A DNA stretch of 64,000 nt, from contig NZ_VFPH01000002.1 of the NCBI RefSeq assembly GCF_006717045.1, positions 2,170,001 through 2,234,000 on the forward strand. Reading direction: 5' to 3'. Positions 34,362 through 42,942 of this stretch are shown piece by piece; positions within the stretch are counted from its first letter, which is position 1; each line of letters starts with the position of its first letter. The notes below the pieces were generated by a model. The model ran no database searches. It saw only the letters and a program-made list of their open reading frames with translations, and was not told the DNA's origin. The DNA is from Pseudonocardia cypriaca. GTDB taxonomy: Bacteria; Actinomycetota; Actinomycetes; Mycobacteriales; Pseudonocardiaceae. The position numbers and the translations under genes were made by a program.

Positions 34362-34447
34362 GGCCGGTTGGGTTCACTACCGAATTTCGTGGTTGCTCTG
34401 GCGGCCGCCCACGCAACCACAGAATTCGGTAGTGAACCCAACCCGGC
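34362..34447. repeat. long near-perfect inverted repeat
   Basis: A 35-base arm (34362-34396, beginning GGCCGGTTGGGTTCACTACC) pairs with 34413-34447 (ending GGTAGTGAACCCAACCCGGCC, whose last bases are shown only in part here). There are only one or two mismatches and a single-base length difference, and the 16-base loop is GC-rich. The arms are richer in A and T than the surroundings. No coding capacity. It resembles a miniature inverted-repeat or extragenic palindromic element. Confidence 0.75.
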
Positions 34448-34625
34448 CGACCCACAAGGCGAGGGTCGACGGGACCTGGAGGATCGTGGGAGAGGCCGGC
34501 AGCGGGGGCGAGCGCCGGTAGGCCTGAGCCGGGAACGGCGCGCCCACCGGCAGTTTCTGACCGGGCCGACCCGACGGGATCCGATCATGACAAGGCCGAG
34601 GCTGGCCCGCGCCATGATCCGAACT

Positions 34626-34754
34626 GGCGGTTGCTCATGACTGCTCCCACAACCATCGACGCCCGATACACCGGATCTTGCTCTCCAAGATCGCGTGTAG
34701 CGGTTGTCCATGGCTGTCACCACAGCCACAGGCGACCGATACAGCGGATCATGC
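34626..34754. repeat. 73-bp-period imperfect tandem repeat with a strong hairpin
   Basis: Segments 34626-34681 and 34699-34754 align without gaps at an offset of 73 bases, with about 42 of 56 positions identical (shared GCGGTTG, CCGATACA, CGGATC and others). Between and within them, 34663-34703 folds into an 18-position stem with 15 pairs and the loop CTCTC. A weaker third copy may precede them. The period is not a multiple of three, so this is not a protein repeat. A structured RNA or a repetitive element is possible. Confidence 0.6.
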
Positions 34755-34811
34755 GCGCGACCACCACCGAACGTCCTGATCACGAATCCGCCTGCCGTAC
34801 TGGAGCCGAAC

Positions 34812-36050
34812 TCAGTTGGGCATCGGCGATTCGACGCCGTCCACCAGCAGCCGAGACAGCATCAGGACGGCGACGTCGTCGTCGGCCGTGTCGGCGCCGA
34901 GCAGCTCGAACATCACCTTCCCGCAGATCGCGTCCGCAGGCCCGGGGCAGAGCGCCGCGCGCAGCCGCTGGATGCCGACGTCCGGGGAGAGTCCGCGCCG
35001 TTCGACGAGGCCGTCGGTGTAGAGGAAGAGGGCGTGGCCGGGTGGCAACGCGATCGACCTGGTACGCCTCGGGTGGGTGGGGTCGATGCCGACCGGCAGG
35101 TCGGGCGGCACGTCCACCACCTCGGCCGGCGCGTCGGGTGACGTCGAGATGGGTTGCGGGTGTCCGGCGGAGGACACGACCAGCTCGTCGTGGGACGGCG
35201 ACAGGACCGCGCACAGCACGGTGGCCATGACGCCACGCTCGTGGTGCCGGACGTGGGTGTCGAGGCGGGCGAGCAGGTCGGCCGGGTCCTGGGTCTGGAG
35301 GGCGTACGCGCGCAGGGCCGTGCGGAGCCTGCCCATGGCGACGGCGGCGTCCATGCCGCGGCCGGCCACGTCGCCGACGACGACGTAGATGTGCCCGGAC
35401 GGGACGTCGAAGACGTCGTACCAGTCGCCCCCGACCTCTCCGCCACCGCCGGGGGCGTACCGCGAGGCGAACTCAAGGCCCGGCACGGCCGGCAGCTTCG
35501 TGGGCAGGAGGCTGCGCTGGAGAGTGGCCGCGGCGGCCTGCGACACCTGGACCTGTCGGGCCTGGGTGGCGAGGGCGACGCGATCGGCCGCGAGCTGGAG
35601 CAGCTCGGTCTCGTCGTGGGTGAAGATCCGGCTGGTCAGGCTGCCGACGTGCAGAACGCCGATCGCCTCGCCGCCGGACATCAGCGGGACGCCGAGGAGG
35701 GAGCAGATGCCCTTCTCCCGCAGGATCGGGTTGAGGACGTTCGAGTGGTCGACCGTCTCGAGGATGACCGGCGCCCTCGTTGCCGCGATGCGCCCGGCGA
35801 ACCCCTTGCCGAGCGGGATCCGGACGCCCTGGCGCACCTCCTCCTCGATGCCGCGGGCCGCCGTGGCGACGAGGTACTGCCCGGACGGGTCGAGCAGGAG
35901 CACCGCAGCGGTGTCGACCTCGAGCAGGTCGCGCACCCGGTCGAGCAGCTCGACGAGCAGCGCTTCGACGCCGAGATGGCCGAGCGCGGTGTCCGTGACC
36001 GCCTCGATGCGACGGAGCCGCTCGCGCGGAACCTGGACGTCCGTCGCCAT
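34812..36050 (-). CDS. GAF domain SpoIIE/PP2C-type phosphatase
   Basis: 412 residues. A GAF domain (about 25-170; LLEVDTAAVLLLDPSGQYL, GKGFAGRIAATRAPVIL) precedes a SpoIIE-type PPM phosphatase. In the latter GGEVGGDWYDVFDVPSG and VVGDVAGRGMDAAVAMGRLR contain the metal-binding Asp residues and LFLYTDGLVERRG the second motif. Such proteins dephosphorylate STAS anti-anti-sigma factors in response to a ligand or redox/gas signal at the GAF domain. It is divergent from an LLM oxidoreductase with starts only 18 bases apart. Confidence 0.9.
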   Translation of the reverse strand: MATDVQVPRERLRRIEAVTDTALGHLGVEALLVELLDRVRDLLEVDTAAVLLLDPSGQYLVATAARGIEEEVRQGVRIPLGKGFAGRIAATRAPVILETVDHSNVLNPILREKGICSLLGVPLMSGGEAIGVLHVGSLTSRIFTHDETELLQLAADRVALATQARQVQVSQAAAATLQRSLLPTKLPAVPGLEFASRYAPGGGGEVGGDWYDVFDVPSGHIYVVVGDVAGRGMDAAVAMGRLRTALRAYALQTQDPADLLARLDTHVRHHERGVMATVLCAVLSPSHDELVVSSAGHPQPISTSPDAPAEVVDVPPDLPVGIDPTHPRRTRSIALPPGHALFLYTDGLVERRGLSPDVGIQRLRAALCPGPADAICGKVMFELLGADTADDDVAVLMLSRLLVDGVESPMPN

Positions 36051-36067
36051 GGATGGAGACTAGCCGC

Positions 36068-37081
36068 ATGGATCGGGCTGAGAGACCGGGTGTGCCCCTC
36101 TCAGTACTGGACACCTCGCCGGTCGTGGAAGGGTCCGACCCGAGGCGGGCCCTGTGCAACTCGGTCGACCTCGCGCTACTGGCCGACGCTCTCGGCTACC
36201 ACCGGTACTGGGTCCCGGAGCACCACGGAATGCGTGGCGTCGCAGGCTCGGCCCCGGCCGTCCTCGTCGGCCACCTCGCGAGCGCCACGCGGCACCTCCG
36301 CGTCGGCGCCGGAGGGGTGCTCCTCCCGAACCACGCCCCGCTCGTGGTGGCCGAGCAGTTCGGCACGCTCGCCGCGCTGCACCCCGACCGGATCGACCTC
36401 GGCGTCGGCCGGGCGCCCGGGGGGCCACGGGCGGCGGTCGAGGCGGTCCGCCCCGAGAGGGAGCGGACGGCGAAGACGTTCCCCGAACAGATCGCGGAGC
36501 TGCGGTCCTACCTCGACCCGGCCGAGGACGCGCCGGTCAAGGCGATCCCCGTCCTCGGCGGGAACACGCCGCAGGTCTGGCTGCTCGGCTCGTCCACCGC
36601 CAGCGCGGAGCTGGCAGGCGAGCTGGGCCTTCCGTACGCCTTCGCGCACCACCTCGCCCCGGGCGCGGCCGCCGAGGCAACGCGCGTCTACCGCGAGCGG
36701 TTCCGCCCGGCGGAGTCCGGTGCGACGCCCACGACCCTGGTCAGCGTGTCGGTCGTCGCGGCGGACGACGACGACCGCGCCCACTGGCTCGCCGGTCCCA
36801 TCAGGTTGAAGGTGCTCAGCCGGGCCAGGGGACGCCGCATCCTGTTGCCGAGCCCCGAGGAGGCGGCGACCCACCCGCTCCCGGACGGCGACGGCGCTCC
36901 CGGCCTGCTCACCGGGAGCCCGGCGACGGTGGCCGAGCGCCTGCAGGCGGTGCTCGACGAGACCGGTGCCGACGAGGTGATGGTGACCACGCCCGTCCAC
37001 CACCACGCCGACCGCCTGCGCTCCTACGAGCTGGTGGCCTCGGTGGCCGACCGCCTCCGACCGGTCACACCTGGCCCTTGA
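36068..37081 (+). CDS. LLM class flavin-dependent oxidoreductase (luciferase-like)
   Basis: 337 residues from ATG 36068 (an ATG at 36053 is also in frame; the later one has a GGAGACT site). RYWVPEHHGMRGVAGSAP and VLLPNHAPLVVAEQFGTLAALHPDRIDLGVGRAPG are typical of the bacterial-luciferase-like group 1 proteins (YhbW/MsnO8-like). This TIM-barrel family uses FMNH2 or F420 to oxidise diverse substrates. Its 3' end overlaps the convergent DHFR-like gene by 17 bases. The substrate is unknown. Confidence 0.88.
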   Translation: MDRAERPGVPLSVLDTSPVVEGSDPRRALCNSVDLALLADALGYHRYWVPEHHGMRGVAGSAPAVLVGHLASATRHLRVGAGGVLLPNHAPLVVAEQFGTLAALHPDRIDLGVGRAPGGPRAAVEAVRPERERTAKTFPEQIAELRSYLDPAEDAPVKAIPVLGGNTPQVWLLGSSTASAELAGELGLPYAFAHHLAPGAAAEATRVYRERFRPAESGATPTTLVSVSVVAADDDDRAHWLAGPIRLKVLSRARGRRILLPSPEEAATHPLPDGDGAPGLLTGSPATVAERLQAVLDETGADEVMVTTPVHHHADRLRSYELVASVADRLRPVTPGP

Positions 37082-37667
37082 CCTCGTCGTAGCCGACCTT
37101 GCCCGGCGCCTCGCCCAGCGCGTAGATCACGCGGATCACGCCGGTGGGGAACACCTCGGTCGCGGTGACCTTCAGGTGGTACGGCACGTCGCCGTCGTCG
37201 AACAGCCGCTGGCCCTTCCGGGCCGCGACCGGGTGCACCAGCAGGCGGAGCTCGTCGACCAGCCCGGCGGCGAGCAGCTGCTGGACCACGGAGACCGAGC
37301 CGGGGATGACGATGCCCTGGACGCCGGGGTCGGACTTGAGCGCGGTGACGGCATCGACGAGATCGCCGTCGATCAGCTCCGAGTTGCGCCACGAGAACTC
37401 GAGCGGCTGGCGCGAGACGACGACCTTGCGCGTGTCGCCGAGGCGCTTGGCGAAGGGCGCGTCCTCCCCGCCGGCGGCTTCCCGCTCCGGCCAGGCCCCG
37501 GCGAAGCTGTCGTAGGTCCCACGGCCCAGGAGCAGTACGTCACCGGTGTCGTAGTCCTCGACGACGGCGCGGCCCATGTTCTCGTCGAAGTAGGGGAAAT
37601 GCCAGTCCGGATCGATCTCGGCCACGCCGTCGGCCGCGATGAACAGTGTGGAGACGACCTTCGCCAT
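37065..37667 (-). CDS. dihydrofolate reductase / RibD C-terminal family protein
   Basis: 200 residues from ATG 37667. MAKVVSTLFIAADGVAEIDPDWH, LLLGRGTYDSFAGAWP and the glycine-containing NADPH segment IVIPGSVSVVQQLLAAGLVDEL define the family. It is only loosely similar to the copies at 15801 and 48853. Likely an NADPH-dependent reductase of a heterocyclic substrate; no experimental role is known for this subgroup. Confidence 0.85.
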   Translation of the reverse strand: MAKVVSTLFIAADGVAEIDPDWHFPYFDENMGRAVVEDYDTGDVLLLGRGTYDSFAGAWPEREAAGGEDAPFAKRLGDTRKVVVSRQPLEFSWRNSELIDGDLVDAVTALKSDPGVQGIVIPGSVSVVQQLLAAGLVDELRLLVHPVAARKGQRLFDDGDVPYHLKVTATEVFPTGVIRVIYALGEAPGKVGYDEVKGQV

Positions 37668-37795
37668 CGTGATGATCCCTTCGCATCGGGTGTGCCGGTG
37701 TGTAGACCGGTCCGGCACCGGAACCTCATCGCACGTTCGGACGGATCATGGCCGGGAGCGGCGCGGGACGGCGAGGCCGCCCGTACCGTCGGCCC

Positions 37796-38305
37796 ATGCC
37801 GCGCGGGTCGCCGACCACCTGTGACCTGCAGGTCTCGCTCACGGTCGACCAGGAGCCTGCAGGCGTCGCCGTGGCGCGTCTCGTCGTGGACGAACCGGAC
37901 GGGCTGCTGGTGGAGGTCGACCTCACCGGCGACGAGCTCGCGCTGCTGCTCGCAGGCGAGACGATCGCGGTGCCCGGGCGGGTGAGCGGCATCGAGCAGC
38001 CGCCCGTCGACGAGCCGGCGACCGAGCCGGACGTGGTCGAGCCGGACGTGGTCGAGCCGGAGGAGCCGGTGCGCGCGAGCACGGCTCTCGACGAACCGCC
38101 CGCCGGGACGGAGCCGATCGCACGCAGCACCGACGTCCGGCCGGGCGAGGCGGTGGTGGCCTACATCCGCGGCCGCTGGCGCGACGTGGTGGTGGTCCGG
38201 CGCGACATCGGCAGCCTGCTGGTCGCCTACACGAGGCCGGGCTCGTTCGGCCGGGTGCAGCAGCGGGTCGCCACTGGTCAGGTGCGCCGACGGCTGGGGC
38301 ACTAG
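37796..38305 (+). CDS. protein of unknown function with acidic Pro-Val repeats
   Basis: 169 residues from ATG 37796 (an ATG at 37748 would prefix a basic leader). An N-terminal beta-rich part (LVVDEPDGLLVEVDLTGDELALLLAG) is joined by an acidic linker with a duplicated EPDVV unit to a C-terminal beta part (GEAVVAYIRGRWRDVVVVRRDIGSLLVAY). No membrane segment. I recognise no family; the two beta parts look like small barrels. Confidence 0.6.
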   Translation: MPRGSPTTCDLQVSLTVDQEPAGVAVARLVVDEPDGLLVEVDLTGDELALLLAGETIAVPGRVSGIEQPPVDEPATEPDVVEPDVVEPEEPVRASTALDEPPAGTEPIARSTDVRPGEAVVAYIRGRWRDVVVVRRDIGSLLVAYTRPGSFGRVQQRVATGQVRRRLGH

Positions 38306-38329
38306 GGACGCCGCGGTCGGCCGCCCTCT

Positions 38330-38671
38330 TCAATGCGCGGGCACCGACACGCAGACCATCGTGGTGTCCTCGAGGGCCTCGACGACCCCGGGCGCCTGCT
38401 CCGGAACGTGCACGAAGTCGCCTGCGCGCACCGTCACGGCATCGCTCGCGGCGCCCACCCGTATCGCTCCCCTGAGCACCACCCAGACCTCGGCGTAGGA
38501 GGCCGGCAGGTCGGCGCGCGCCCCCGCGTAGAGGAACGACGTGTAGGCGCTCATCGACCCGCCGGCCTCCTTGCCGAGGGCAGGCGCGATGAGGATCCGG
38601 TCGCCGAAGCGGACGGCGTCCTCGCCGATCGCCGAGCTGAACCTGCGTGCCCTCGGGGGCGTGGCGGCCAT
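38330..38671 (-). CDS. cupin domain protein (EutQ-like)
   Basis: 113 residues forming one small beta-barrel. ASYAEVWVVLRGAIRVG and VRAGDFVHVPEQAPGVVEAL correspond to the two cupin motifs, though the metal-binding His residues of motif 1 are not complete (AEVWVVL). It resembles the ethanolamine-utilisation EutQ-like cupins. It lies 24 bases from the next small gene on the same strand and may share its transcript. Confidence 0.75.
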   Translation of the reverse strand: MAATPPRARRFSSAIGEDAVRFGDRILIAPALGKEAGGSMSAYTSFLYAGARADLPASYAEVWVVLRGAIRVGAASDAVTVRAGDFVHVPEQAPGVVEALEDTTMVCVSVPAH

Positions 38672-38695
38672 GCCGAAACCTCTCTCGCTGCGTGG

Positions 38696-38968
38696 TCAGG
38701 CGTCGAGCTCGACCGCGGCCACGGCGTGCACGGGCGGGGCCTGGATCCCGAGAGCTCGCGCGATGGCCGGGATCTCGGGGTCCTCGAGGAACCCGTCGTA
38801 GTCCTTCGCGTCCCAGTCGAAGACGGACCACACCCGGTGCGCGTCGTCGGGGTCGAAAAAGACCCGGGCGCCCCGGCAGCCGTGCTCCCGCCGCTTCTCC
38901 GCGCCGACGGTCTCGAAGACTTCCAGGAACCGGTCGGGGTCGCTGACCCTCGCGACGGTGACGATCAT
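38696..38968 (-). CDS. small ABM/dimeric alpha-beta barrel-like protein
   Basis: 90 residues from ATG 38968. MIVTVARVSDPDRFLEVFETVG, HGCRGARVFFDPDDAHRVW and FDWDAKDYDGFLEDPE show the beta-alpha-beta-beta-alpha-beta pattern of antibiotic-biosynthesis-monooxygenase-type dimeric barrels. These act as small oxygenases, cyclases or detoxifiers. It precedes the cupin gene. Confidence 0.65.
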   Translation of the reverse strand: MIVTVARVSDPDRFLEVFETVGAEKRREHGCRGARVFFDPDDAHRVWSVFDWDAKDYDGFLEDPEIPAIARALGIQAPPVHAVAAVELDA

Positions 38969-39137
38969 TACCGCTCCTGCACCCGTGGACGACTTCCCGC
39001 TGGTCAGGACCGTAGAACCTCGACTGCGGTCGAGGTCAAGCGCCGGCGGTCGGCATACTCCGCTTCCGGCAGGACGGCACACTGGAGACCGCGTGCACCG
39101 CCCGAGCATGCCACCACGTGACCAACCGTGCCCCGAG

Positions 39138-39167
39138 CTGACGTGTAGTGACAACTCCTGCTATAAC
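39138..39167 (+). promoter_or_regulatory. promoter before the DeoR regulator
   Basis: CTGACG (39138-39143) and TATAAC (39162-39167) are 18 bases apart, a fair vegetative promoter, 46 bases before the DeoR start. The region is locally AT-rich compared with the window. Confidence 0.5.
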
Positions 39168-39212
39168 GGGTAGCCCGGTCGGACAGCACAGCAGGTCAGG
39201 TGATCAGCGGAG

Positions 39213-39992
39213 ATGCTCATCGCGGAGCGGCGTCGCCGCATCCTCGACCACGTGCAGGTGCGCGGGTACGCGTCCTTCCGCGACCTCGCGGACGAGGTCG
39301 GCATCTCGGAGTCGACCGTGCGGCGCGACCTGCGCGCGATGGTCGCCGAAGGGCTGCTGGGTGCCACCCGTGGCGGCGCCGTCCAGGTCGACCACGCCGT
39401 CCCGGACCACGCCCGCGGAGGTCTCCCCGCCGATCCGGTGGCCGCCGAGCGGGCGGCGATCGCGGCGCGGGCCGCCGAGCTGGTCGAGCCCGCGAGCGCG
39501 ATCCTGCTCGGCCCCGGCCGGACCACGCTGCAGCTCGCCAGGTGCCTGGCCGACGTCGAGCCGTTGACGGTGATCACCAACTCGGTACCGGTGACCACGG
39601 CCCTGCTCGACGTCGAGCACGTCGACCTGGTCATGGTCGGCGGCACGCTCGGCCGGTCGATCGGGGCGCTCGTCGGCCCGATGACGGAGCAGAGCCTCAA
39701 GGGCCTGCGCGGCGCGCAGGTGTTCCTCTCCGGCGACGGCGTCACCGTCGATCGCGGCCTGACCACCCCGAACGTCTTCGCCGCTGCCACGGACATGGCG
39801 CTCGTGGCCGCGGCGCGCCAGGTGATCGTGCTGGCCGACCACACGAAGCTCGGCCGCGAAACGATGTGCCAGACCGTGCCGACGGAACGGATCGACGTGC
39901 TGATCACCGACTCCGCCGCGGACCCCGCCGCAGTACGGGCGCTCCGGGACGCGGGTGTCGACGTCCTGGTTGCCGACAGCCGGAGTTCGTGA
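39213..39992 (+). CDS. DeoR family transcriptional regulator
   Basis: 259 residues. The N-terminal winged helix MLIAERRRRILDHVQVRGYASFRDLADEVGISESTVRRDL is the classic DeoR signature (given here only as the start of a longer match: ISESTVRRDL). The C-terminal DeoR sensor domain has TNSVPVTTAL and VFLSGDGVTVDRGLTTPN, and binds a sugar phosphate. It lies 276 bases upstream of a complete sugar ABC importer on the same strand and is the likely repressor of that operon, with a phosphorylated sugar as inducer. Confidence 0.9.
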   Translation: MLIAERRRRILDHVQVRGYASFRDLADEVGISESTVRRDLRAMVAEGLLGATRGGAVQVDHAVPDHARGGLPADPVAAERAAIAARAAELVEPASAILLGPGRTTLQLARCLADVEPLTVITNSVPVTTALLDVEHVDLVMVGGTLGRSIGALVGPMTEQSLKGLRGAQVFLSGDGVTVDRGLTTPNVFAAATDMALVAAARQVIVLADHTKLGRETMCQTVPTERIDVLITDSAADPAAVRALRDAGVDVLVADSRSS

Positions 39993-40152
39993 CCCCGGCC
40001 GGCCTCCTGCTCGACCGGAGTTGAGCACCGGCTCGCAGTGGCCTGATTCGTTCTGACGGGCGAACGCCCCGCGTCGACCCGCATGTTCCGTCGAATGCCG
40101 TCCTGAACAGGGTGAAGGCGTCTCGGATGCGTCACGGGCGCACGTCCAGCCC

Positions 40153-40183
40153 TTGACAGGCGATGGCGACGAGCCGCTAGCAT
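40153..40183 (+). promoter_or_regulatory. promoter of the YtfQ-type sugar importer operon
   Basis: TTGACA (40153-40158, perfect -35) and TAGCAT (40178-40183) are 19 bases apart. The start of the binding-protein gene is 85 bases downstream, leaving room for a DeoR operator, though I cannot identify a clear dyad for it. Confidence 0.55.
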
Positions 40184-40268
40184 TCCCGCAAGTTCCGGTC
40201 AACTCATGTCACAACTCGGCAGGTCCGCTCGGGTCGTTCGCTCCGCCCAACGAAGGGAGAGCTCTCCG

Positions 40269-41354
40269 ATGTACCGCTCCAGGCGATTCGGCAGCACCGG
40301 CGGGGTGGCCGTCGCAGCTCTACTCCTGCTCTCGGTCACCGCTTGCACCAAGAGCGCCGACAGCGGCGCCCCGCAGCAGGCGGGAAGTGCCGCCCAGCAG
40401 CAGGTCCAGGCGACGGCGAGCGCAGGCGAGAGCGGCTGCACCGCGGAGAGGTACAACGGCGGGGTACCGAAGCAGGACCTCGGGACCATCACGGTCGGCT
40501 TCGCCCAGTCGGAGAAGGAAGCCAACCCCTTCCGGATCACCGAGACCGAGTCGATCAAGGCGGAAGCCGCGAAGCGGGGCATCAACCTGATCACGACCAA
40601 CGCCCAGTCGGACCTCAACAAGGAGATCGCCGACATCCAGAGCATGATCGCCCAAGGGGCCAAGGCCCTGATCATCTCCCCGCTGAACTCCGAAGGCCTC
40701 GACCCGGCCCTCAAGGCGGCGCAGGACGCCAAGGTCCCGATCATGACGATCGACCGGCTGCTCACCTCGAAGACGCCGTGCGTCGACTACATCGGCTGGA
40801 TCGGCTCGGACTTCGTCGAGCAGGGCAAGCGGGCGGCCGATGCGCTGATGCAGGCCACCGGCGACCGGGGCGAGGCCGCGATCCTGCTCGGGGCGTCCGG
40901 CGTGAACGTCACCGTGGACCGCACCAAGGGCTTCAAGGACCAGCTCGCCGCCAAGAACTCCGGCCTCGAGGTGGTGGCCGAGCAGACCGCGGACTTCACC
41001 CGCGAGAAGGGGCGCACGGTCACCGAGCAGCTCATCTCCGCCAACCCCGGCATCACGGCGATCTACGCCGAGAACGACGAGATGGCGCTCGGCGCGGTGG
41101 CGGCGCTGCGGGCGGCTGGGAAGGGGCCCGGTGACGTCAAGATCGTCACGATCGACGGTACGAAGGGCGCGGTGCAGGGCATCGTCGACGGCTGGATCTC
41201 CGGCGTGATCGAGTCGAACCCGCGCTTCGGGCCGCTCGCCTTCCAGGCCCTCGAGGACTTCTACAGCGGCAAGGGCGTGGCGGCGAAGACCATCATCTCC
41301 GACAAGGAGTACACCACGGTCAACGCCTCGGCAGAGCTCGGCAACGCGTACTGA
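40269..41354 (+). CDS. sugar ABC transporter substrate-binding lipoprotein (YtfQ-like)
   Basis: 361 residues. Signal peptide with lipobox LSVTAC; the Cys is lipidated. The type I periplasmic-binding fold follows (ITVGFAQSEKEANPFRITET, ALIISPLNSEGLDPALKAAQ, DRTKGFKDQL, AIYAENDEMALGAVAAL). It resembles E. coli YtfQ, the galactofuranose-binding protein, and the following genes match YtfR, YtfT and YjfF in order. A furanose or related pentose/hexose is the likely ligand. ATG 40269 has an AAGGGAGAG site. Confidence 0.85.
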   Translation: MYRSRRFGSTGGVAVAALLLLSVTACTKSADSGAPQQAGSAAQQQVQATASAGESGCTAERYNGGVPKQDLGTITVGFAQSEKEANPFRITETESIKAEAAKRGINLITTNAQSDLNKEIADIQSMIAQGAKALIISPLNSEGLDPALKAAQDAKVPIMTIDRLLTSKTPCVDYIGWIGSDFVEQGKRAADALMQATGDRGEAAILLGASGVNVTVDRTKGFKDQLAAKNSGLEVVAEQTADFTREKGRTVTEQLISANPGITAIYAENDEMALGAVAALRAAGKGPGDVKIVTIDGTKGAVQGIVDGWISGVIESNPRFGPLAFQALEDFYSGKGVAAKTIISDKEYTTVNASAELGNAY

Positions 41355-41355
41355 G

Positions 41356-42942
41356 GTGGCCGTACCCGAACCGGACTCGCCCACCGTCGACGTCGTCGAG
41401 GTCTCCAAGCGGTTCGCCGGCACCATCGCGCTCGACCGGGTGGACCTGGCCCTGCACGCCGGCCAGGTCCACGCGTTGGTCGGTGAGAACGGCGCCGGCA
41501 AGTCGACCCTGATCAAGATCATCACAGGTGTGCACCGGCCGGACGGCGGCGTCGTGCGGTACCGGGGTGAGCCGGTGGGCTTCGGGGCGCCGCGCGACGC
41601 GCAGGCCGCCGGGATCAGCACCATCTACCAGGAGCTGAACCTCGTGCCGGGGATGAGTGTCGCGCGCAACCTGTTCCTCGGCCGGGAGCCGTTGAACCGG
41701 CTCCGCCTCATCGACTTCGCCACCATGCACCGCGCCGCGCGCGACCTGCTCGCCCGGTACGGCGTCTCGGTGGACGTCCGGCGGCCGGTCGGCGAGCTGG
41801 GCGCCGGTGTCCAGCAGATGGTCGCGGTGGCGCGGGCCGTGTCCGCCGACGCGCGAGTCGTGATCATGGACGAGCCGACGTCGTCGCTGGAGCCGCGCGA
41901 GGTCGACCGGCTCGCGAGCGTCATCGAGCTGCTGCGCGACGACGGCGTCGCGGTGCTGTACGTGACGCACAAGCTCGACGAGGTCGAGCGGCTGTGCCAG
42001 CGGGTCACGGTGCTGCGCGACGGGCGCCGGGTCCACACCGGTCCGGTGGCCGGCACCAGCCGGCTCGCGCTGGTCGCCACCATGCTCGGTCGCCGGATCG
42101 ACGAGGTGCGCGAGCACGGCATGACGCGGTTCGGCGAGGCTCACGGCGGCGGCGAGCCGGCGCTGCCTGATCCGGCGCTGCGTGATCCGGTGCTGCTGGC
42201 GACCGGCCTGACCCGCCCGCCCGTGCTGGCCGGCGTGAGCGTCGACGTGCACGCGGGCGAGGTGGTGGGACTTGCCGGGCTGCTCGGTTCCGGGCGCACC
42301 GAGACGGCAAGGGCGGTGTTCGGCGCGGACCCGGTCGACAGCGGCTCGATCAGCGTCGACGGTGTCCGGCGCAGGCGCTGGTCGCCCGCGGCCGCCATCG
42401 CAGCAGGCGTCGCCCTCGTACCCGAGGACCGCAAGGCGGAAGGCGTCATCCCGGACCTGTCCGTGCACGACAACATCGTGCTGGCGGCGCTCCCCCGGCT
42501 GACCAGGGCCGGCTTCGTCACGGAGCGGCGGTGCCGCGAGATCGTCGACGTGTTCGTGCGGCGGCTGCGCATCAAGATCGCGGGGCCCGACCAGCCGGTA
42601 CGGGACCTGTCCGGCGGCAACCAGCAGAAGGTCCTCCTGGCGCGCATGCTCTGCCTCGAACCGAGGGTGCTGCTGCTCGACGAGCCCACCCGCGGCATCG
42701 ACGTCGGCGCGAAGGCCGAGATCCAGTCGCTGATCGACGAGCTCGCCTCCCACGGCCTCGGGGTCGTACTGATCTCCTCGGAGCTGGAGGAGATCGTCGA
42801 GGGCGCCGACCGCGTGCTGGTCCTGCGGGACGGCGCCGTGGTCGGCGTGCTCACCGGCGACGCGATCAGCGAGAGCCAGATCATGACCACGATCGCGGCG
42901 GCGTCCGACGATGCGGACCGGGCGGTGACGGTCGATGGCTGA
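41356..42942 (+). CDS. sugar ABC transporter ATPase, two-domain (YtfR/RbsA-like)
   Basis: 528 residues from GTG 41356, one base after the binding-protein stop. NBD1 has Walker A GENGAGKST (43-51), a divergent signature LGAGVQQM and Walker B VVIMDEPTSSLE. NBD2 has the degenerate P-loop GLLGSGRTETAR usual for CUT2 ATPases, the signature LSGGNQQK and the Walker B LLLDEPTRGID. It powers import through the two permeases that follow. Confidence 0.92.
   Translation: MAVPEPDSPTVDVVEVSKRFAGTIALDRVDLALHAGQVHALVGENGAGKSTLIKIITGVHRPDGGVVRYRGEPVGFGAPRDAQAAGISTIYQELNLVPGMSVARNLFLGREPLNRLRLIDFATMHRAARDLLARYGVSVDVRRPVGELGAGVQQMVAVARAVSADARVVIMDEPTSSLEPREVDRLASVIELLRDDGVAVLYVTHKLDEVERLCQRVTVLRDGRRVHTGPVAGTSRLALVATMLGRRIDEVREHGMTRFGEAHGGGEPALPDPALRDPVLLATGLTRPPVLAGVSVDVHAGEVVGLAGLLGSGRTETARAVFGADPVDSGSISVDGVRRRRWSPAAAIAAGVALVPEDRKAEGVIPDLSVHDNIVLAALPRLTRAGFVTERRCREIVDVFVRRLRIKIAGPDQPVRDLSGGNQQKVLLARMLCLEPRVLLLDEPTRGIDVGAKAEIQSLIDELASHGLGVVLISSELEEIVEGADRVLVLRDGAVVGVLTGDAISESQIMTTIAAASDDADRAVTVDG

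Larger units (their letters stand above)
34160..34811. other. repeat-rich intergenic region
   Basis: 652 bases with no credible gene on either strand. It holds an 18-bp perfect palindrome (34204-34221), a 35-bp inverted repeat (34362-34447) and 73-bp-spaced imperfect tandem repeats with a hairpin (34626-34754). Base composition is less biased than in neighbouring genes. It could carry a structured RNA or a decayed mobile repeat. Confidence 0.6.

Noticed and set aside
34160..34811. Insertion sequence or transposase remnant
   Set aside because: No transposase-like residues in any frame; only repeats can be supported.
38025..38066. Short duplicated unit encoding EPDVV
   Set aside because: Only two copies inside a coding linker; not a meaningful tandem array.
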